A stretch of 64,000 nt of DNA from Subtercola lobariae (GTDB lineage Bacteria > Actinomycetota > Actinomycetes > Actinomycetales > Microbacteriaceae). A program made the translations under genes and the position numbers. The stretch covers positions 248,001 through 312,000 of the forward strand of contig NZ_BMGP01000001.1 of the NCBI RefSeq assembly GCF_014640255.1, read 5' to 3'. Position 1 is the first letter of the stretch. Each line of letters opens with the position of its first letter. Positions 45,335-53,724 of this stretch are shown piece by piece. The notes beneath the pieces were generated by a model, which was given only the letters and a program-made list of their open reading frames with translations, searched no databases and was not told the origin of the DNA.

Positions 45335-46690
45335 ATGACGCTGACCCGGGCATCCCGACCCCTGAGCGCCGGCGTCGGCAACAGCAACGACCAGACCAGG
45401 CGCCACAACCTCTCGACGATTCTCACCATGCTGCACCACGGCGGCGCGCAAACCCGGGCTCAGCTGACACGGCGGTCGGGGCTGAACCGCTCGACCATCG
45501 GCGCGCTCGTCACGGAGCTCGGTGAGCTCGGGCTCGCGTATGAGACCGAGCCCGAAGATTCGGGGCTGGTGGGGCGGCCGAGCCCTCTGGTGCACGCGAA
45601 CGAGAAAATCGTCGCGGTGACAGTGAACCCCGATGTCGACGCCATCACCATCGGCGTGGTGGGGCTCGGGGCGGTGCTGCACAAGCGGATTCGGTTCGAG
45701 ACGGCCTCGGTGCCGACCGTTCGCGAGGCCGTGAACGTGGTGTCGGCGGTGGTGGCCGGCATGCGCAGTGAGCTCGACGCGCGGTTTCGGGTCGTGGGGG
45801 TGGGGATTGCGATTCCGGGGCTGGTGAACTCTGACGACGGAACGGTTCTGCTGGCGCCGCACCTCGGCTGGCGTGATGAGGCGGTGGCGGAGCCGATGGC
45901 TGCCGCGCTCGGGTACGCGGCGAGGGCGGCGAACGATGCCGGGCTGGCGACGGTTGCCGAGAGCCTGTTCGGCAGCGGGCGCGGAGTGAACGATCTGGTG
46001 TACCTCAACGGCAGCGCGAGCGGCATCGGCGGGGGAGTGCTGGTGGGCGGCTCGATGCTGCGCGGGGCGCAAGGTTTCGCCGGGGAGCTGGGTCATACGC
46101 TCGTGAACAGTGCGGGCATCCGGTGCCACTGCGGCAAGGTGGGCTGCCTCGAAACCGAGGTGAACCTGGGGCGGCTGCTCGCGGCGCTCGGGCAGAGCGC
46201 GCTGGGGCTCGATGAGCTCGATGCGCTGCTCGTGCCGGGCGGTGGTTCGCGGGCGGGCTCGGCTGTCGCTGTGACCAATGTGGATGCGGACGGGCGAGCG
46301 GATGGTTCGGTAGCTTCGCCGGGCGTCGCTGGTCGCGCGGTCGCTTCACAAGCGGCTGGGGATGGCGTGACGGCGGGCGGCTTTGGCGGGCGACTTGCGC
46401 CGGAGGTGCAGCGGGAAGTCGACCGGCAGCTCGACGTGTTGGCGGTGGCGATCGGCAACTTCATCAGCGTGTTCAATCCGGAATCGTTCGTGCTAGGCGG
46501 GTTTCTCGGGTCGCTGTACGAGGCGAACCCCGAGCGGTTGCGCGCCGCGGTGGCCGAGCTGACCCTGGGGTCGCTGGGCGAGTCGGTGCGCATCGAGCGC
46601 GCGCAGTTGCGCTCGCGGCTGCTGACGATCGGTGCCGCCGAGCTCGCGTTCAGCGACCTGCTCGCCGACCCCGCTGGTACCGCGTTCTGA
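45335..46690 (+). CDS. xylR: ROK-family transcriptional regulator of xylose genes
   Basis: A 451-residue repressor. A winged helix-turn-helix (LSTILTMLHHGGAQTRAQLT, RRSGLNRSTIGALVTELGEL) precedes a ROK domain with IAIPGLVNSDDGTVLLAPHLGW, AANDAGLATVAE and the zinc motif CHCGKVGCLE. XylR proteins of this family repress xyl genes until D-xylose binds. A Gly/Ala-rich insert of about 55 residues (46235-46400) interrupts the ROK domain after the zinc motif. The start ATG 45335 follows AGGAGGGTG. Divergent position next to xylA supports the assignment. Confidence 0.88.
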   Translation: MTLTRASRPLSAGVGNSNDQTRRHNLSTILTMLHHGGAQTRAQLTRRSGLNRSTIGALVTELGELGLAYETEPEDSGLVGRPSPLVHANEKIVAVTVNPDVDAITIGVVGLGAVLHKRIRFETASVPTVREAVNVVSAVVAGMRSELDARFRVVGVGIAIPGLVNSDDGTVLLAPHLGWRDEAVAEPMAAALGYAARAANDAGLATVAESLFGSGRGVNDLVYLNGSASGIGGGVLVGGSMLRGAQGFAGELGHTLVNSAGIRCHCGKVGCLETEVNLGRLLAALGQSALGLDELDALLVPGGGSRAGSAVAVTNVDADGRADGSVASPGVAGRAVASQAAGDGVTAGGFGGRLAPEVQREVDRQLDVLAVAIGNFISVFNPESFVLGGFLGSLYEANPERLRAAVAELTLGSLGESVRIERAQLRSRLLTIGAAELAFSDLLADPAGTAF

Positions 46691-46749
46691 ATCGGCACAA
46701 CGCGCGCGTGCGGTGCTGACGGTCGGTCGTGCGTCTTGCGTCGGTCAGG

Positions 46750-46830
46750 GCCGGGTAGTTACGTCGGAACTGACGCGTTATGTCGACGTATTGCGACCAT
46801 AGACCGTCAGCTCCGACCTAACTGCCGGGC
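46750..46830. repeat. long imperfect inverted repeat
   Basis: The arms 46750-46775 and 46805-46830 are complementary at 22 of 26 positions, with a 29-nt loop. It lies between the end of xylR and the -10 box of the PAP2 gene, and so may terminate xylR transcription. Its sequence differs from the TTTGACGCA palindromes. Confidence 0.65.
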
Positions 46831-46849
46831 GAACGTCCGGCGCGAACAC

Positions 46850-46855
46850 GTAGGG
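46850..46855 (+). promoter_or_regulatory. -10 box, predicted leaderless start of the PAP2 gene
   Basis: TAGGGT ends 8 nt before the ATG at 46863 and no Shine-Dalgarno is present. Confidence 0.4.
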
Positions 46856-46862
46856 TCGATGG

Positions 46863-47570
46863 ATGACCGCTCCTGGCCCCCTCACCGACCCCGTTGCAGC
46901 GCGGCGCGTTCACCGGTTCTGGCCGCTCATCTCGGGGGTGGTTGCGGTGCTGCTTGCCGCCGTGGTGGGGCTGTTCATCGCCCTGCGCGACAACGGCGCC
47001 CCCACCGAGATCGACACCGACTGGATGAACGAGATCATCGAGCACCGCTCGCCGGTCTGGACGCTGCCCTCGCTCTTCATGAACTATCTCGGCGGCGGAA
47101 TCGTGGGGGTCTTCGTGGTGCCCATCGCCATTATCGTGGCGCTGCTGCTCTTTCGGCGGCGGTGGGCCGCCCTCTACTTTCTCGTGGCGTCGGTGCTGAG
47201 CGCGGGGCTCGTGCAACTGCTCAAGGCGACGTTCGGCCGCGCCCGGCCCAGCGAGATTCTCGTGACGGCCGACTTCGGATCGTTTCCGAGCGGGCACACG
47301 GCGAACGCCGCGACCATCGCGGTGTGCCTCGCGATCATCTTTCCGCGCGTGTGGGTGTGGGCGGTGGGCGCGGCATACGTGGTGCTGATGCTCCTGAGCC
47401 GCACGTACCTGGGCGCGCACTGGCTCACCGATACGTTCGCTGGGCTGCTGATCGGGGCGGGCGTGGCCGTCATCGTGTGGGCTCCGTTCGCCGCGAAGCT
47501 CTTCGAGGAGCGGGCGCGGCCGCACCCGTTCGCTCTGGGCCGCCGCCGAGCATCCGGAGCCGCCCGCTGA
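46863..47570 (+). CDS. PAP2-superfamily membrane phosphatase
   Basis: A 235-residue protein with about six helices. The three catalytic motifs of the superfamily are complete: KATFGRARP (K-x6-R-P), FPSGHTAN (PSGH) and SRTYLGAHWLTD (S-R-x5-H-x3-D). Such enzymes dephosphorylate undecaprenyl pyrophosphate or phospholipid phosphates on the outer face of the membrane. A single-gene transcription unit is likely, with its own -10 box. The basic C-terminus (RRRASGAAR) is cytosolic. Confidence 0.9.
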   Translation: MTAPGPLTDPVAARRVHRFWPLISGVVAVLLAAVVGLFIALRDNGAPTEIDTDWMNEIIEHRSPVWTLPSLFMNYLGGGIVGVFVVPIAIIVALLLFRRRWAALYFLVASVLSAGLVQLLKATFGRARPSEILVTADFGSFPSGHTANAATIAVCLAIIFPRVWVWAVGAAYVVLMLLSRTYLGAHWLTDTFAGLLIGAGVAVIVWAPFAAKLFEERARPHPFALGRRRASGAAR

Positions 47571-47593
47571 CGCTAGAGGGGAGCGGTTCGCGA

Positions 47594-47599
47594 TACCCT
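47594..47599 (+). promoter_or_regulatory. -10 box, predicted leaderless start
   Basis: TACCCT ends 7 nt before the ATG at 47606; no ribosome site is seen upstream of that ATG. Confidence 0.4.
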
Positions 47600-47605
47600 C
47601 GGGCC

Positions 47606-48880
47606 ATGAAGATTCTTTTGGTGGGTGCCGGCGGCGTGGGCGACTCGATTGCGAAGATCGCCGCGCGGCGGGCGTTCTACGAGCAGATCATCGTGACCGA
47701 TTACGACCTCGCACGGGCCGAACGCACGGTGGCGTGGATCGCCGCCCGGCACACCCCCGAGATCGCCGCGAAGTTCGTGGCCGACCGCATCGACGCCTCA
47801 GACCCGGCGAGTGTCGAAGAGGTCGCGCGCCGCCACGGAGCCGATTATGTGATGAACGCCGTCGAGCCGAAATTCGTGCAGACCATCTTCGCCGGCGCCC
47901 TCGCGGCCGATGCGAACTACCTCGACATGGCGATGAGCCTCTCGGAGCCGCACGCGACCGACCCGCACAGCGAAACCGGCATCAAGCTCGGCGACGACCA
48001 GTTCGCGCAAGCCGCAGACTGGGAGCAGAAGGGCACGCTCGCCCTCGTGGGCATGGGCGTCGAGCCGGGCCTCTCCGATGTGTTCGCGCGGTACGCCGCC
48101 GACCATCTCTTCAGCGAGATCGATGAGCTCGGCACTCGTGACGGCGCCAACCTCGTGGTGACAGACGACGACGGCAACGAGATCTTCGCCCCCTCGTTCT
48201 CTATTTGGACGACCATCGAAGAGTGCCTCAACCCTCCCGTGATCTGGGAGAAAGAGCGCGGCTGGTTCACCACGCCGCCGTTCAGCGAGCCCGAGGTCTT
48301 CGACTTTCCGGGTGGCATCGGCCCCGTCGAATGCGTCAACGTCGAGCACGAAGAAGTGCTGCTGATGCCGCGCTGGGTCGACGCCAAGCGCGTCACCTTC
48401 AAGTACGGGCTCGGCAACGAATTCATCGGAATTCTGAAGACACTGCACCAGCTCGGGCTCGACAAAACCGCCCCGCTCACCGTGCGTTCGGCGAACGGCC
48501 CCGTACAGGTCGCCCCGCGCGACGTCGTCGCAGCAGGCCTGCCCGACCCGGCTACTTTGGGGCCGCGGATGACCGGCAAAACCTGCGCGGGCCTCTGGGT
48601 CACCGGCACCGGAATCGACGGCTACCCGCGCGAGGTATACCTCTACCATGTGGCCGACAACGAGTGGACCATGGCAGAGTACGAATCGCAATGCGTGGTG
48701 TGGCAGACCGCGCTGAACCCCGTGATCGCGCTCGAGTTGCTCTCGCTCGGCGTCTGGGGCGGCAGCGGAGTTCTCGGCCCCGAGGCCTTCGACGCCCTGC
48801 CCTTTCTCGAGCTGATGGCGCTGCCCGTCGACGAGGGCGGTTACGGCCAAGCCTGGGGCCTCGAAGACCGCGCGGTCTGA
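47606..48880 (+). CDS. saccharopine dehydrogenase-family NADP-binding protein
   Basis: A 424-residue protein opening MKILLVGAGGVGDSIAKIAA, a Rossmann GxGGVG motif. The saccharopine dehydrogenase-like domain follows (IIVTDYDLARAERTV, YVMNAVEPKFVQTIFAGAL, YLDMAMSLSEPH, LVGMGVEPGLSDVFARYAAD). Relatives include lysine dehydrogenase and saccharopine or carboxynorspermidine dehydrogenases; the exact substrate is not clear. No signal peptide or membrane segment. The start ATG 47606 directly precedes the first beta-strand, with a -10 box 7 nt upstream. Confidence 0.87.
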   Translation: MKILLVGAGGVGDSIAKIAARRAFYEQIIVTDYDLARAERTVAWIAARHTPEIAAKFVADRIDASDPASVEEVARRHGADYVMNAVEPKFVQTIFAGALAADANYLDMAMSLSEPHATDPHSETGIKLGDDQFAQAADWEQKGTLALVGMGVEPGLSDVFARYAADHLFSEIDELGTRDGANLVVTDDDGNEIFAPSFSIWTTIEECLNPPVIWEKERGWFTTPPFSEPEVFDFPGGIGPVECVNVEHEEVLLMPRWVDAKRVTFKYGLGNEFIGILKTLHQLGLDKTAPLTVRSANGPVQVAPRDVVAAGLPDPATLGPRMTGKTCAGLWVTGTGIDGYPREVYLYHVADNEWTMAEYESQCVVWQTALNPVIALELLSLGVWGGSGVLGPEAFDALPFLELMALPVDEGGYGQAWGLEDRAV

Positions 48881-48987
48881 CGCGGGTAGTGGATGCCCGG
48901 CCCTTCGTTGCGGCCGCCGCGATGGCAACTCGACCCGGGGTTACGCCCGCACGGGCATCCGCACCCCGACGCGGCAGCAGCCCCCGG

Positions 48988-49659
48988 CTAGTCGACCGTC
49001 GTCGACGACAGTAGAACGATCAGCACCAGCGATAGCGCGGCGATTCCGCCGACGAGGCACGCTACCCGCACCCACGGCCAGCGCTCGAACCAGTACAGGT
49101 GGTCGACGTAGTCGACGCGCAACTGCGCTCGGGTGAGCGGTTCGTCGACCGTGCGCACGGGCGCGCCGAACGCCGAAGCGACGGCGTTGATGTCGGCGGT
49201 GCTCCAGTACTGCCCGCGCATGCGCACCAGCAATTCGCCCGACGCATCGAGCAGGAACAACTGCGGAGTGGTTTCGAGTGACTGGCCCCGGTAGACGGGA
49301 ATGAAGACGGCGCTCGCGATTCGCTTGGCGGCGATTCTGCGGTCGTGCGCGAAGAAACCGTTCTCGATGAGCCCGTCGGGTTCGATGTCGATGCGCACCC
49401 GGGAGAGCAGGTAGACGGCGCCGCCGTAGATGGCCGCGATCATGGCCATGGCGATCAGCACGCGAATCCAGGTGCCGCGGGGAATCGCGAACCAGAGCAT
49501 GGCAGCGAAAACCGGAAGCGTGAGTGCGGCGGCGACGATGCGCGACTGCACGAACAGGTGGCGGCTCGGTCGAAGAGTGCGCCGCGGCGCTTGGCCGCCC
49601 GATCGCACTGTAACCGGTGACGTACCTGTTGTTCGTGCCACTACTGATTCCAATTTCAC
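48988..49659 (-). CDS. membrane protein with PH-like cytosolic domain, function unknown
   Basis: A 223-residue protein. A basic N-terminus is followed by two close hydrophobic segments (about residues 40-61 and 67-85), a soluble middle domain and a third hydrophobic segment near the C-terminus (about 201-217). The middle part reads VRIDIEPDGLIENGFFAHDR, IASAVFIPVYRGQSLETTPQ, LFLLDASGELLVRMRGQYWS. The layout (two helices, then a strand-rich domain with LLDASGELLVRM) resembles bacterial PH-domain membrane proteins. No enzymatic motif. Upstream (49660-49771) I see no further gene. Confidence 0.72.
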   Translation of the reverse strand: MKLESVVARTTGTSPVTVRSGGQAPRRTLRPSRHLFVQSRIVAAALTLPVFAAMLWFAIPRGTWIRVLIAMAMIAAIYGGAVYLLSRVRIDIEPDGLIENGFFAHDRRIAAKRIASAVFIPVYRGQSLETTPQLFLLDASGELLVRMRGQYWSTADINAVASAFGAPVRTVDEPLTRAQLRVDYVDHLYWFERWPWVRVACLVGGIAALSLVLIVLLSSTTVD

Positions 49660-49771
49660 CCCCCGGAGCGTATCGGCGCCCCCCGACTGCCCTGCGAGGC
49701 AGTGAAAACAAGCATTGCGTACGAAAGCCGCGCTGTATAGGCCGCCTTAAGGGGGACGCAGTCTCGCCCGC

Positions 49772-50608
49772 TCAGGCGTCAGCGTCGGTGTCGGCGGGCG
49801 GCTGCGCGGTCGTGGCCGGTGGCTGCGCCTCGGGGTGCGCTCGCTTCACATAGGCGCGCTCAGCCGCCGTGCGGTCGTTCAGCAGCTTCTCGAGCGACGC
49901 GAGCTGCTGCCCCAGCTCGTCGACCTGCTTCTGGCTCGCCGCCACGCGGCTCGCGTCACCCGCGCGCGTCTTCTCGCTCAGAAACGACGCCAGGGTGCCG
50001 GTGATGGTGCCGATCAGGGCGACTCCGCTCAGCATGAGTGCCGCCGCCACGAAGCGACCCTGAGGGGTCACGGGTACGAAGTCTCCGTAGCCCACCGTTG
50101 TCACGGTGACGACAGCCCACCACAGGGCGTCACCCAGAGTGCGGATGTTCGCGCCCGAGGCGTTCTGCTCGGCATCCAGTACCCCCAATGCACCCACGTA
50201 GATGGCCAGAATGAGCGTGGAGAACACGTAAAGGCCGACTCTGCTGCGCAGCCTGTTGCCCGCGGTTTTGCTGGGTAAGAGGTCGGTGAGCTGCACGAGG
50301 CGCAAGAGGCGCAGCGGCTCGAGCGCGGGAAGGAGCGTGATGGGAATCTGGTACCAGTTCGTGCGAATCCAGGTTCGGCGATGGTCGCCGGCCAGAATCA
50401 CGTTGACCACGTAGTTGACCAAGAACGCTGCCCAGACGATGATCATCACCGTGTACGAAACGGTTGCGACGAAGTCTCTATCGTTCAGGATGACTTTGAA
50501 CGAGTAGGCGAGCAGAAAGAGCACCGCGGCGATGTTCAGCGGCCACTGGGTTGCGGCGCGCCAGCGCTCTTGGGTGGTGCGCGTGTCTCGGCCGCGCTCG
50601 GTGCTCAT
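49772..50608 (-). CDS. voltage-gated-type potassium channel protein
   Basis: A 278-residue ion channel subunit. Helices S1-S4-like lie at about residues 22-120, and a pore segment ALWWAVVTVTTVGYGDFVPV with selectivity filter TVGYGD is followed by the last helix (FVAAALMLSGVALIGTITGT). The cytosolic C-terminus is a coiled coil (ASQKQVDELGQQLASLEKLL) plus a Pro/Ala-rich tail. The coiled coil probably assembles the tetramer. No regulatory RCK domain is present. Transcribed divergently from the small gene at 50629. Confidence 0.9.
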   Translation of the reverse strand: MSTERGRDTRTTQERWRAATQWPLNIAAVLFLLAYSFKVILNDRDFVATVSYTVMIIVWAAFLVNYVVNVILAGDHRRTWIRTNWYQIPITLLPALEPLRLLRLVQLTDLLPSKTAGNRLRSRVGLYVFSTLILAIYVGALGVLDAEQNASGANIRTLGDALWWAVVTVTTVGYGDFVPVTPQGRFVAAALMLSGVALIGTITGTLASFLSEKTRAGDASRVAASQKQVDELGQQLASLEKLLNDRTAAERAYVKRAHPEAQPPATTAQPPADTDADA

Positions 50609-50616
50609 GCAATGAG

Positions 50617-50622
50617 TATTGT
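50617..50622 (+). promoter_or_regulatory. -10 box, predicted leaderless start
   Basis: TATTGT ends 7 nt before the ATG at 50629; there is no Shine-Dalgarno in the short GTTT-like spacer. Confidence 0.4.
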
Positions 50623-50628
50623 GGGTTT

Positions 50629-50832
50629 ATGGCCGAATCTAGAAATTCCGACGAAATATGGATCGGCGACGTTCACGTTGCGAATATTCGCGAAGAGCAC
50701 GGGCACGGTGATCGGCCCTTCATCGTCGAGAGCCCTAACGGCAAAGTGCTCAAAGAGCTGGCCGACCGCCACGCCGCCGAGGTGTGGATTGCGCTGCACA
50801 CCGACACGATCACCGAGCGTGAGCTGGGCTGA
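50629..50832 (+). CDS. small conserved-looking protein of unknown function
   Basis: A 67-residue soluble protein: MAESRNSDEIWIGDVHVANI, then REEHGHGDRPFIVESPNGKV, then a helical end KELADRHAAEVWIALHTDTI. The alternating strand/helix pattern and third-position bias indicate a real gene, but I do not recognise a family. The message is probably leaderless. The stop is followed immediately by a TTGGT microsatellite. Confidence 0.6.
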   Translation: MAESRNSDEIWIGDVHVANIREEHGHGDRPFIVESPNGKVLKELADRHAAEVWIALHTDTITERELG

Positions 50833-50834
50833 GC

Positions 50835-50859
50835 TTGGTTTGGTTTGGTTTGGTTTGGG
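50835..50859. repeat. TTGGT microsatellite
   Basis: Five consecutive TTGGT-type pentamers follow the stop codon of the small gene, the last as TTGGG. The rest of the interval to 51008 holds no feature I can support. Confidence 0.85.
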
Positions 50860-51008
50860 CTGAGCGTGAGCGCTGAGCAGGGCAGGCCGGCGCGTGTGCT
50901 GGCGCCGGGGCGCTGTCTAGCGGGGTGGGCTCTGCCGGGCATCCATTCGGTGTGTACATTCGATAGTGCCCGGTGGGATGCGCCCGCCCGCGGCCGATGG
51001 AGGATCAG

Positions 51009-51332
51009 ATGAGCGACGCGACTGCGCCCACCAAAACAGTTCAATTTCGGCGCTACGAGATCGTCGCCGGTGAACTCGACGCCTTCGTCGAGTGGTGGCA
51101 GGCGCGGCTCGTCGCTGCGCGAACAGCCTTGGGTTTCACCATCGAGTTCGCCTATGCCGTGCGTGAGACGAACGAGTTCGTGTGGGCGGTGAGCGCTCCC
51201 GGCGACCGGGCGGCGTTCGAGCAGATCGACGCGGCCTACATGGCGTCGGATGCTCGTGCCGAAGCCTTCGCGGGCGTGCCGACGCGCGCCGCAGCGCAAC
51301 ACGTGAGCATCGTCGACTCCGTCGTGGTCTGA
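51009..51332 (+). CDS. small NIPSNAP/dimeric alpha-beta-barrel-like protein
   Basis: A 107-residue protein starting at ATG 51009 behind GGAGGATCAG. The pattern VQFRRYEIVAGELDAFVEWW, then LVAARTALGFTIEFAYAVRE, FVWAVSAPGDRAAFEQIDAA and HVSIVDSVVV is that of ferredoxin-like NIPSNAP or DABB folds. In these, an RxYxvxpG strand-helix unit is followed by a second strand ending in a WxYxd-type segment. No catalytic residues can be assigned. It stands alone. Confidence 0.65.
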   Translation: MSDATAPTKTVQFRRYEIVAGELDAFVEWWQARLVAARTALGFTIEFAYAVRETNEFVWAVSAPGDRAAFEQIDAAYMASDARAEAFAGVPTRAAAQHVSIVDSVVV

Positions 51333-51435
51333 CGGCCGCGCTCTGTTCTGGTGCCGCATACCGCGGGCTCGCGCAGGGTGAATGCTGACAAAATGTCACG
51401 CACCGAATCGAGTTGTGTTAAGCTGTGTCTACCGA

Positions 51436-51502
51436 GACCCGTTGTCTGAATAGTCTCCGTATGGTGTGTGCGTGCCTCACAAATAGGCTAAGACAACGGG
51501 TC
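51436..51502. repeat. 12-bp inverted repeat beside the DUF3800 remnant
   Basis: GACCCGTTGTCT (51436-51447) is exactly complementary to AGACAACGGGTC (51491-51502) across a 43-nt spacer. The right arm ends 7 bp from the stop of the DUF3800 gene. It could be a terminator for that gene. The flanking sequence is poorer in GC than the rest of the window. Confidence 0.6.
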
Positions 51503-51508
51503 GCCCCC

Positions 51509-52146
51509 TCACTTGAACTCCCAGACCGAACTCCGGCGGTCGTTGAGTCGTTTAGCCAGAAGCGCCCTGTAGAGGCGGCAATCGTTTTTATCGGGTTTGT
51601 ACGAGCGATGGATCGCGCCGACCACCATGTCGGCTAGCTGAATCATGACGTTCTTGCTCGAGTCTGCTGTCGAGATTTCACGGATAGTGCCAGGGCATTC
51701 GTCATTGACCACCCGGCGAAAATACGCTGCATTCTGCAGCCTGAACGTTTTGGTATCGTTGCCGTCGATCTTGATCTTGGCGTCGGCGATGGTTCCGTGG
51801 GTGTGGGTGAGAAGCGACCTGATCGCGTAGTTGTGCATTTCAGCTGGCCGCTCACGGAGGTGAGTGCTCACCAGCGCAGGCTTTTCGATGACGATGGCGC
51901 GGATGAAGAACTGGTGCTGACCGATCGCGTTGAGAAAACCGACTCTGATATCGCGGCTGCATTTCGTGAAGTGAAACTCAGAGCGATCAGACCAGCCAAG
52001 CGCGTTCTTGAATCGGCGATGCTCGCTGCCGTGCGCTCGATTTCGAGGTTGTCGGTGAAAACGCACGCTGCCATGACCAGAAAAGGTGACGAACCCTGGG
52101 CGACCTTGAAGCCGGGGTCTCCGGAGTCGTCGATGAATGCGAGCAT
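51509..52146 (-). pseudogene. DUF3800 gene broken by a frameshift
   Basis: The first 45 codons from ATG 52146 read MLAFIDDSGDPGFKVAQGSS and continue to ASIAD. The family sequence then continues in another frame from about 52012 (FKNALGWSDRSEFHFTKC), through FLNAIGQHQFFIRAIVIEKP to the C-terminal NVMIQLADMVVGAIHRSYKP. DUF3800 proteins have an RNase H-like fold with the acidic DDSGD and QLAD motifs; both are present here but in different frames. A -1 shift at about 52012 would rejoin them. It is either a single-base deletion or a sequence error. The gene's lower GC content suggests acquisition. DUF3800 genes often sit in mobile or defence regions; here tRNA-Ser lies 231 bp upstream. Confidence 0.75.
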
Positions 52147-52206
52147 TCCTCTATCTTGATGGATTCCGGTGTGGTTGATGCATTCAGACGCGCTGCCGGT
52201 CGCCCA

Positions 52207-52365
52207 TCACGGTGGTATTGGTTGGGCGGAGGCGAGGATGAGGCGCGCTGTGTCGCGGAAGAGGTCGTCTGAGATGCGGCCGGTGGAGAAGTACTCCCTG
52301 ATTGCCTGGATGGTGGTGGGCAGGCGCTCGGTCAGGGCTTCGATGCTCGGGGGGTGGCGCGTCAC
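52207..52365 (-). CDS. possible small hypothetical protein
   Basis: A 52-codon frame from GTG 52365, between tRNA-Ser and the DUF3800 gene. It reads PSIEALTERLPTTIQAIREY, then FSTGRISDDLFRDTARLILA. It has a plausible amphipathic helix pattern but no strong ribosome site. It may be a real small gene or the remnant of a longer one; the evidence is weak. Confidence 0.35.
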   Translation of the reverse strand: MTRHPPSIEALTERLPTTIQAIREYFSTGRISDDLFRDTARLILASAQPIPP

Positions 52366-52376
52366 TCGAGCTGGAG

Positions 52377-52461
52377 CGGAGGATGGGGGATTCGAACCCC
52401 CGAGAGCTTTCACTCAACACGCTTTCCAAGCGTGCGCCATAGGCCACTAGGCGAATCCTCC
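52377..52461 (-). tRNA. tRNA-Ser (anticodon GGA)
   Basis: On the minus strand the acceptor arm GGAGGAT (52461-52455) pairs with ATCCTCC before discriminator G at 52377. The anticodon loop TTGGAAA is closed by ACGC/GCGT and gives anticodon GGA (serine, UCC/UCU codons). A long variable arm (GTGAAAGCTCTC region) and the TTCGAAT of the T arm are present. CCA is not encoded. The 85-nt length is typical of tRNA-Ser. Confidence 0.95.
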
Positions 52462-52534
52462 TGGCGAGCTGCTTCTGTGGGAGCAGAAACGGCCAAAGAG
52501 CATCCTACGGCATGCGGGCACACACGGCCGCGCG

Positions 52535-53188
52535 CTAGTAGCGCACAGCGGCGAGCGCGTCTGGAATGGGGGTGTCGCCCGAGATCGCCTCGAACTGAGC
52601 GTTGAGGGCGATGCCATCGACGAGGGCGGCTACCACGAGCGCGGCCACATCGGCCCGGGCAATGGTGCCGCGGCCGGTCGACTCGGCGAGCTCGACCTCG
52701 CCGGTGGGCGGGTCGTTCGTCAGTGCACCGGGGCGGATGATCGTGTAGTCGAAATCGCGTTGACGCACGTTCGCGTCGGCCTCCGACTTCGCTCGCAGGT
52801 AGATCTGAAACACGTCGTCAGAGTCGGGGTCGAACGAGTCGGCGCCCATCGACGAGATGAGTACGTAGCGGCGGATGCCCGCAAGATCCGCCGCGTCAGC
52901 CAGCAGAATTGCGCCGTCACGATCGACGGTGTACTTACGCTCAGCCGACGAGTTCGGCCCGGCACCAGCCGCGAAAACGACGGCGTCGATGCCTTGCAGG
53001 TCGAGGGCTAGGGTGCGGGCATCCACTTTTTCAAGGTCGATGATGACGGGGATGCCGCCGGCCGCCAGCACATCGCTGGCATGTTCGGGGTTGCGGACGA
53101 TCGCAATCGCCTCGTGACCCGCTGCTGACAGTTGGCGTTCGATGTGTAGGGCAATGGCTCCGTGGCCTCCGGCGATGGCGATTCTCAT
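52535..53188 (-). CDS. NAD(P)H-binding atypical SDR protein
   Basis: A 217-residue protein with the N-terminal dinucleotide motif MRIAIAGGHGAIALHIERQL (GGHGAIA). The layout is that of NAD(P)-binding/NmrA-like atypical SDRs: DAVVFAAGAGPNSSAERKYT, VLISSMGADSFDP, TIIRPGALTNDP, ADVAALVVAALVD. The catalytic YxxxK is shifted or lost (YLRAKSEAD is the nearest). Such proteins act as oxidoreductases or redox sensors. The start is ATG 53188; the ffs promoter lies about 85 bp upstream on the opposite strand. Confidence 0.85.
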   Translation of the reverse strand: MRIAIAGGHGAIALHIERQLSAAGHEAIAIVRNPEHASDVLAAGGIPVIIDLEKVDARTLALDLQGIDAVVFAAGAGPNSSAERKYTVDRDGAILLADAADLAGIRRYVLISSMGADSFDPDSDDVFQIYLRAKSEADANVRQRDFDYTIIRPGALTNDPPTGEVELAESTGRGTIARADVAALVVAALVDGIALNAQFEAISGDTPIPDALAAVRY

Positions 53189-53272
53189 AGCTCAATACAA
53201 GCGCTGTGGGGCGCGGAAGCCAACTCGGGCGGGCAGATTCGCGGGTGCGTCGCGCGTGGGCGTTTGAGACGC

Positions 53273-53278
53273 TAAACT
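53273..53278 (+). promoter_or_regulatory. -10 box of ffs
   Basis: TAAACT ends 7 nt before the first base of the SRP RNA helix at about 53285, the expected distance for a transcription start there. Confidence 0.5.
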
Positions 53279-53284
53279 TGGTGT

Positions 53285-53376
53285 CGGCTCCCCGCGTGGC
53301 GCCATCCAGGCCAACTCCCCCAGGGCAGAAATGCAGCAAGGGTAACCGGGCTCTGGCGGGTGCGCGGGGAGTCTCC
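53285..53376 (+). ncRNA. ffs: signal recognition particle RNA (small bacterial type)
   Basis: The conserved apical domain is clearly present: CAGGGCAGAAATGCAGCAAG followed by GGTAACCGGGCTCTGGCGGG. This is the actinobacterial form of helix 8 with the GNAR-type tetraloop and asymmetric internal loop. GGCTCCCCGCG at the 5' end pairs with CGCGGGGAGTC at the 3' end to close a hairpin of about 92 nt. The RNA binds Ffh and targets ribosomes to the membrane. Exact ends are estimated from the pairing. Confidence 0.92.
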
Positions 53377-53724
53377 TCTATTTTGCGAGGCCGGCGCCTC
53401 TCCGGCCCGCTGTGGCACGGTGCTCCTTGCGCCGGCCGGGCGCTGCTCCGGCCCTCGCGTTTGGTGAGCCTGGTACGCGCAATTCAGCCAGGTGTAACGG
53501 GCTCCATTGGAAGTAATGGTCTCAGTTCGGCCGAGCAGCGCCGCGGGCGGGCGGCAGTGGTGTGGTGGTGGGGCGTCGGGCTGTGGCGGCGGAAGAGTTC
53601 TCCACAGGGGCGCGAAGCGTGAGGTAGTGCACAGATTCGGGGTGCGCCGTGCGGAGGGAGCGCTGACTCCATAGTCTGGAACAGGCGAACGAGAAACCGT
53701 CTCGCCGACGTTCGAAGGAGTCGC
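53377..53724. other. intergenic region upstream of pta
   Basis: These 348 bp carry no gene that I can support. The first part has GGCCGG-rich palindromic patches after ffs that could act in termination. A CCATAGTCT stretch at about 53672-53680 is a possible -10 region for pta-ackA. The pta ribosome site GAAGGAG is at 53714-53720. Confidence 0.45.

Noticed and set aside
52184-52447. 87-codon frame covering the tRNA-Ser gene
   Set aside because: It reads through the tRNA; only the part beyond the tRNA is considered as a weak small-gene candidate.
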